From Drechslerella dactyloides (lineage: Eukaryota > Ascomycota > Orbiliomycetes > Orbiliales > Orbiliaceae): DNA of 64,000 bases. Location of the stretch: contig JAGTWJ010000008.1 of NCBI GenBank assembly GCA_020064725.1, positions 1,922,001-1,986,000 of the forward strand, read 5' to 3'. The notes under the pieces were generated by a model. The model made no database searches, was not told the DNA's origin, and worked only from the letters and a program-made list of their open reading frames with translations. The position numbers were made by a program, and so were the translations under genes. Positions 59,301 to 64,000 of the stretch are shown one piece after another; the stretch's first letter is position 1, and every line of letters starts with the position of its first letter.

Positions 59301-60836
59301 ACCAGAGATACGAGGAGAAGGTAGGTTTTTTATCCTTTCCAGGTCTGATATGGTGTGTTGGGTGATATGCTAACGGTGTCGAATAGATTGAGGATCTTCA
59401 AGCGGATTTGGCGGATGCGCTGCAATCGAAGAAGCGACTGCAGCATGAGATTGAAGATTATAGAAACAGACGCGAGATCGAGCTTGAGGATAGGGAGGGC
59501 TCAATCGAGCAGATGCGCAAGAAGTTCCAGACTGAGGCTTCGCAGTACATCAAGGACCTCGAGGCGGAGCGGGAGGCACTCGTTGCGGCCCGCGGGGATA
59601 ACCAGTATGTGTTTCTTAGTCTGATTAATGAGAGAATGTTTGCTGACATATTTGATTTAGGCGACTACGTGAGGAGGTTGATGAGATGCGCGTCAAGTGG
59701 GAGGATGAACTGCTGAATAGCAACACCGCGACCAAGGAGCGGGCTAGACTCGAGGTGAAGCTCGCGGATATGACCACCTCTCACGAACAGGCTGTCTCGG
59801 CACACAACGAGATTCAAGCACGTTTGGTGTCACTGCTCAGCCAAAACCGCACGCTCAGGGAGTCGGTTGAAGAGGCTCACGCGGAACGCGATCAGTTGCA
59901 GAAGGACAAGAAGGCGATCGAGCAGCGACTGTCCGATGCCTCGCGACGGCTGGAGGAGCTTGCTAATGGCGACTCTTCGACCGTGCGCGTGGCGGCGGGC
60001 ATGGACCGCGAGATTCTCGATCTGAAGACCTCGTTGGCGCAGCAGGAGGATGTGGCGGCTGCGGCAGTGGACAAGATGCGGCGGTCCGATGCGCTTGCGG
60101 CGGAACTCCAGCGGGATCTCGCGCAGCAGAGAGATGAGAACGCTGATCTGCATAAGGAGAAGTCTACGCTTGAGCGGTCCATGCGCGATCTGCAGCTCAA
60201 GGTTATGGATATGGAGACCAAGAGCTACACCACGGGCTCGAAGGACGTCAAGATGCTACACAGCCGGATCCAAGAGGTAAGATACCTTCCCATACTCTCC
60301 CTCAGTCATGAGGTTGATGCTAATCGGATTATTTTGGATAGCTTGAGAACCAGCTTGAGGAGAACGAAAGGCAGCGCAGCAAGGTCGAGCGATCGACGAA
60401 GAATGTCGACCGCACGGTCCGCGACCTGCAGCAGCAGATTGAGCGGAAGGAGAAGATGAACTCACAACTGCAGGAGGACATGCAGCGCAACAAGGACAAG
60501 GTTGAGCGGCTGCTCAAGACGATCGAAGAGCTGCAGTCGTCTGACAGTCAGAACCAGCTGACGGCACGCCGGGCGGAGCGCGAGCTGCGAGAGGAGAAGG
60601 AGAAGTGTCTCCGGCTGGAGAGGGAGCTGGAAGGCCTGAAGAGCTTGAGTTCGCGGATCGGAGGCGGGAGCGATCGGGCGAGCTTGTCTGGTGCTGGTGG
60701 AGTGCATATGACGAGGAGCAATACGCTGCATACGGTTGCGGAGGACGGTGGTGCGAATGGCGGTGCGGCGGGCGGGTTTGCGGCTAAGAGACGGATATTC
60801 TCGAAAGATGGGGATGGGGTGAAGAATTTCCTGTGA
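53318..60836 (+). CDS. MYO1: Type II myosin heavy chain
   Basis: Conventional myosin of the contractile actomyosin ring, needed for septation. Exons 53318-53842, 53898-54082, 54133-56680, 56741-59320, 59387-59604, 59661-60276 and 60342-60836 give 7,167 nt (2,388 aa). A disordered Ser/Pro N-terminus of about 85 residues precedes the SH3-like subdomain (WVWVKDPERAFVKGYV). The motor has the P-loop GESGAGKT near 240 (assembled across an intron), switch I NNSSRFGKFI, switch II DIAGFEIFESNSFEQLC and relay and converter sequence to LSKVFFRASVLAELEE. An IQ-type segment (ITRFQSVARGFIQRKIAHK) lies at about 840-860. From about 900 to 2300 it is almost continuous coiled coil, interrupted near 58140-58500 by a Pro/Ser-containing non-helical stretch. 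The long rod with no globular tail excludes class V and class I myosins. Confidence 0.96.
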
Positions 60837-61695
60837 GGTGGCGATGATTGTGCTTTGCTGGTTGTGCTCTGGAGCATGACTTTTTGTCTCATTTTTTAAG
60901 TCTGCTTATTTGTAATATACGTTGGACGAATGGATGCCGATGCATGGGATGGATTCATGTATATGTGGGTGGGCATGGTATGGTGCTTGGTTTTTGGCGT
61001 TGATGTTTCTTGTTGGTTGGCGATGCTGTATGTAATAGCACTTTGGCTTTTTTGACGTTAGGAATCCGGGGTACTGGTGATTGGACCCGTTATCGATATT
61101 TTGTATAGTGAGATCCATTTGGGATGTGTATGTATTTAAGTATTTACCTTTTCTTGTGAACCAGACCGGCCACCTTTACCTCGAAGCCGTCTAGCTTGCG
61201 AGACAAGTATTTACCCAGCTTGGTGTATATAGACGCCAGCATCGCCAGATTCGGCGCTGTCGATGGCTGAGAATACAACAGTAGTCAACACGTTGGAAAG
61301 AGGTACTCGGCACCGTATATATACCTGCCTGAGAAAGTGGTGGTTACTGAAACGTTAAACGTTCAATGATCCAATCTATCTTTATTTCGTCTATGATACA
61401 ATGTTACATATCTCATCAAAGTACAATAATGAAACCATCGACGGCATAACAGTCGCTTTGAAAGGATGCAGAAGGCAGAGCTAGAGCCAGACAAAACGAT
61501 TCACAGTGGAGTCTGCAGGCTCCCATCCGCCATCCCTGCCAGAAAGAGATCCACGAACAGCCTTTTCAATCATGATACAAGTTACGGTTGATGTTGCCAT
61601 GACTTCGGCTTGGGACGTACGTGCCTTTTCTCGTTTCAACACTAGTGCACGTTGAAATTTCATTTGCTAGCAGGAGAATCAAAGATCGATGCATA
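60837..61695. other. 3' flanks of myosin and NACHT-ankyrin genes
   Basis: Convergent gene ends. AATAAAG on the minus strand near 61378-61384 could be a 3' processing signal for the NACHT-ankyrin gene. The region also contains the isolated exon-like segment annotated separately at 61144-61266. The open frame at 61481-61663 (minus) has no domain and probably lies in the 3' untranslated region. Confidence 0.4.
61144..61266 (-). pseudogene. Orphan terminal-exon-like segment
   Basis: A 41-codon open segment on the minus strand. It is preceded by a clean acceptor (TTCTCAG at 61267) and, 58 bases upstream, by a good donor (GGCAG then GTATAT), and it ends with TAA. It starts PSTAPNLAMLASIYTKLG and finishes FEVKVAGLVHKKR. 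It has protein-like composition and charge patterning but no upstream exon I can connect. It shares 18 of 19 bases, in the same reading frame, with the LSRKPDAL-encoding piece of the NACHT gene. It may be the last exon of a small gene or a relic. I do not recognise it. Confidence 0.35.
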
Positions 61696-64000
61696 CTACT
61701 CTTCGCCCAAATGCTCTTCATCTATATCCAAATGCTGCGGATAATTATAAGACCCACGCGCGTCCGCATATCGCGGATCAGTCTCGTCCCCCTTATAATC
61801 ATAATAAACTCGACGTCGATATCGCGAATCAACAGTATCCGAAAACGGCTCGCCAGTTAGATGATCAACTTTGGGGTTCAGATCGTCTAGAAGATGATCT
61901 GAAAGTGGATCATTCGGAATGCCAGCCGAGGCCGCACCATATACAGCATTCCTCCGAGGCCTGTCCATGCTCAGATCATGATGGCCCTGACCACCTGACG
62001 TCGGGTGGTCAGGTCCATCATGACCTAGCAGTAGCCGAACGACATCCTCATGCCCCCCCTCCCTAGCTAACTCCAGGGGTGAGGAATGACTTCTCCCCAC
62101 CAGATTGACGTCTCCCCCTCTCGCTATCAGCAACTCAACGACAGCTCCATGCCCGTTTGAAGCGGCTAATGCCATCGGAGTCATAGTGTCCGCATACTGT
62201 GTGTTCACATCCACCCCCGAATCCAGGAGTAGCTCGACGATTTCTTTATATCCTTTCTCGGCAGCTACCGATATCGGGGCCTGAAGGTTTTCATCCCTCG
62301 ATTCCATATCCGCGCCCGCTATTATAAGCATCTCGACGACAGCTCTATGCCCATATGCAGTGGCCAACAATATCGGGGTCGAGTGGTTCCTATCCATCGA
62401 ATTGACGTCCGCCCCCGCATCCACTAACAGTTTGACGATATCTTTATATCCCCTCTCGGCGGCTACTGATAACGGGGTTTGATCGTTCCGATCCGTCAAT
62501 TCGAGATTCGCGGCCGATTTCATGAGTAACTCGACGACAGCCTTATGCCCATTTACCGCGGCTAACCACAACGGAGTAAAACCTTGCCCATTCTTAATAT
62601 TGGGATCCACACCCTCTGCCAGTAAAAGCTCGACAATGGCTGGATACCCTTTCGCGGCAGCTACCGAAGTCGGGGTCAGACCGTTCTTGTCCTCTGGCTC
62701 TATTGCGACGCCTCGAGCGTCAACTTTCCGGCGATAACCTCCATCATTGCCTATAAGCACTCGAATAACATGCTCGTGTCCATTCGCAGCAGCCAGAAAC
62801 AGCGGCGTCTGACGATAACTATCCGCCAAATCTTTCTCTGAAGAAAGACCTTTCTTGAGGAGAAAATGTATGATATATGTGAGGCCAAAATATGCTGCCA
62901 AATGGAATCCAGTCCAACGCTTTGGAAATCTTTGGCTGTAGTCTGGTGCATCGCCATAGGCAAACATTGATTGGGTGGCCGCCTCAATCTTAGCATCGTC
63001 CAGGAGAAAGCCGGCGAACCGTTCAGAATCAATTGATGTGGAAGCAATGCGAGCATGATATCCCCAATGTTTTGCAGCGTATTGATACAGCGGATATCGT
63101 CGAAGCCGCTCTTCAAAGCTCTCATCCGTCCGGCTGAAGCCGCTGTCGAAGTCCTCAAGTGAAAGATAAGTGACACACGTTGTTGCAATATCTGCGTCAT
63201 CATGAGTATACATGGGAGTCCAGTCTCTCATTGTTTCTTCGGCGTATTTTTGCGCTGTCCAGTGGCTCCACTGAACAAAACTCTTATTCCCTCGTTGTAA
63301 GGGGGCCAACAACCCCTGACATGCTGCGACTATATACTCGGTATTCAGAATTTTTTCTCTGTTGATTGCATCATCTCCGATTTCAATAGAGGTTGCGTGT
63401 TGAAGGGCCTCGAAGGTTAGCGCTCCCCGTGCGCGAATAGTCCACGATAGAGCTTTCGTGGCGATCCGGCTCTTAGTAGATAATTCGTTACTCCTGATTA
63501 TCCTCGATACGTTGTCGTATATTAGAGCATATGATTCCAGTGCCGGGTTTCGTGCTCGAATGTGCCTCAAGAACTTCCCGGCGGCTGCTGTTGATCTTTG
63601 CTCGTTGACCAACTTAAGATATCTTGTTGCCAGGAAAAACCTAAGCAAGATCGGATTAGTTGGACTTTTCTCACTCGCAAACAAATACCAATGTAGACAT
63701 ACATCCCCTGAGCGGCTTCTGAGATTGTTTCCTCGATATCAATCCGCAGGTCCTCACGGATGAACAGTATAGAGTTTCGCAAGGCGTCTGGCTTGCGAGA
63801 CAACTCGTATACGTAGTCTCGGATATGTTTTCGCACATCCTCATCTTTTGCATTTACATCTAAAGTTGCGGCCCGCTGAAAAAGCCTGCCTGGGGCATTT
63901 CTCGACATCACAAGTAAGTTTATTTCAGTCCTTTGTTGGAGCTCGCAAAGACCCGACAGGAGTTCGTGCTGTTCTGAGTCGCCTTGGTCAATCGCGTCGA
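61696..64000 (-). CDS. NACHT-ankyrin repeat protein (fungal NLR), 5'-truncated by window edge
   Basis: STAND-type receptor; fungal members act in nonself recognition and immunity-like death. The visible exons (minus) are 64000-63703 (continuing beyond the window) and 63640-61696, about 747 codons. At the edge the frame opens within the NACHT Walker B region (IDAIDQGDSEQHELLSG), followed by NLLVMSRNAPG (sensor-like) and EAAQGMFFLATRYLKLV. A winged-helix-like linker follows (ALSWTIRARGALTFEALQHA, EYIVAACQGLLAPLQ). About ten ankyrin repeats run from about 62970 down to 62000, with strongly repeated units such as TPLSVAAERGYKDIVKLLVDAGADVN. The tail is acidic and disordered, ending EEHLGEE. Walker B reads DAIDQ rather than the usual DALDE. 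The N-terminal effector domain is outside the window. Confidence 0.88.
61977..62022. repeat. Inverted repeat (18 of 19 bp, 8-nt spacer) inside the NACHT-ankyrin CDS
   Basis: Arms 61977-61995 and 62004-62022 pair except for one position. The repeat lies in the last ankyrin/tail junction and encodes a His/Gly/Asp-rich stretch (GHDGPDHP...GGQGHHDL). Confidence 0.85.
63780..63802. repeat. 23-bp repeat, copy 2 (inside NACHT-ankyrin exon)
   Basis: Exact match to 19766-19788. Here it encodes, on the minus strand, the LSRKPDAL stretch just after the NACHT core. Confidence 0.75.

Noticed and set aside
61481..61663. Minus-strand open frame of 60 codons below the NACHT-ankyrin stop
   Set aside because: No domain, lies upstream of a likely AATAAA signal and is probably 3' untranslated sequence.
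1..64000. CRISPR arrays, prokaryotic operons, complete transposons
   Set aside because: The DNA is fungal nuclear sequence; I saw no regularly spaced repeats, transposase, reverse transcriptase or long terminal repeats.

Overview
The window is nuclear DNA from a filamentous ascomycete (Pezizomycotina). The genes are split by short GT–AG introns of about 50–110 bases with CTRAC-like branch points. The gene set is fungal: a Rom2-type RhoGEF, an Och1-type mannosyltransferase, a cerevisin-type subtilase and a CysA-type serine acyltransferase, together with HET, NACHT–ankyrin and STAND-N-terminal proteins. I cannot assign a class. There are no operons, CRISPR arrays or recognisable tRNA or rRNA genes. 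I spliced each gene model by hand; the complete models all sum to a multiple of three.

Layout, left to right. NAD(P)HX epimerase (+, 14–1359) faces a small PIN-domain nuclease with a likely mitochondrial presequence (−, 1863–2571). A 1,777-aa Rho1 GEF (−, 4351–10141) follows, then 3.2 kb without a gene and Cu/Zn superoxide dismutase (+, 13308–14034). Next comes a small secreted cysteine-containing protein (−, 14308–14862). A HET-domain protein (−) and a stand-alone STAND-type N-terminal domain protein (+) are divergent at 16471–21438. A Ser/Arg-rich protein of unknown function (−, 21966–23653) precedes a 2,515-aa BEACH-domain protein (−, 24245–32364).

After 2.2 kb without a gene come an unknown secreted protein (+, 34556–35887), an Och1-type mannosyltransferase (+, 38798–40154), a mitochondrial CysA-type serine O-acyltransferase (+, 40929–42720) and a vacuolar subtilase (−, 43402–45260). 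The leucine-catabolism pair, methylcrotonyl-CoA carboxylase beta subunit (−) and isovaleryl-CoA dehydrogenase (+), is divergent from one 565-bp promoter. Mitochondrial ferrochelatase (−) and a 2,388-aa type II myosin (+) are also divergent. The right edge cuts through a NACHT–ankyrin receptor gene (−), and an orphan exon-like segment lies between it and myosin.

Functional links. Rho1 GEF, Och1, type II myosin and the BEACH protein belong to wall growth, septation and membrane traffic. IVD and MCC catalyse consecutive mitochondrial steps of leucine breakdown. The HET, STAND-N-terminal and NACHT–ankyrin genes belong to the fungal nonself-recognition repertoire. The least conventional items are the PIN nuclease, the HET/STAND-N pair, the micro-exons of the epimerase gene, a 23-bp repeat linking distant loci, and several secreted or unknown proteins.
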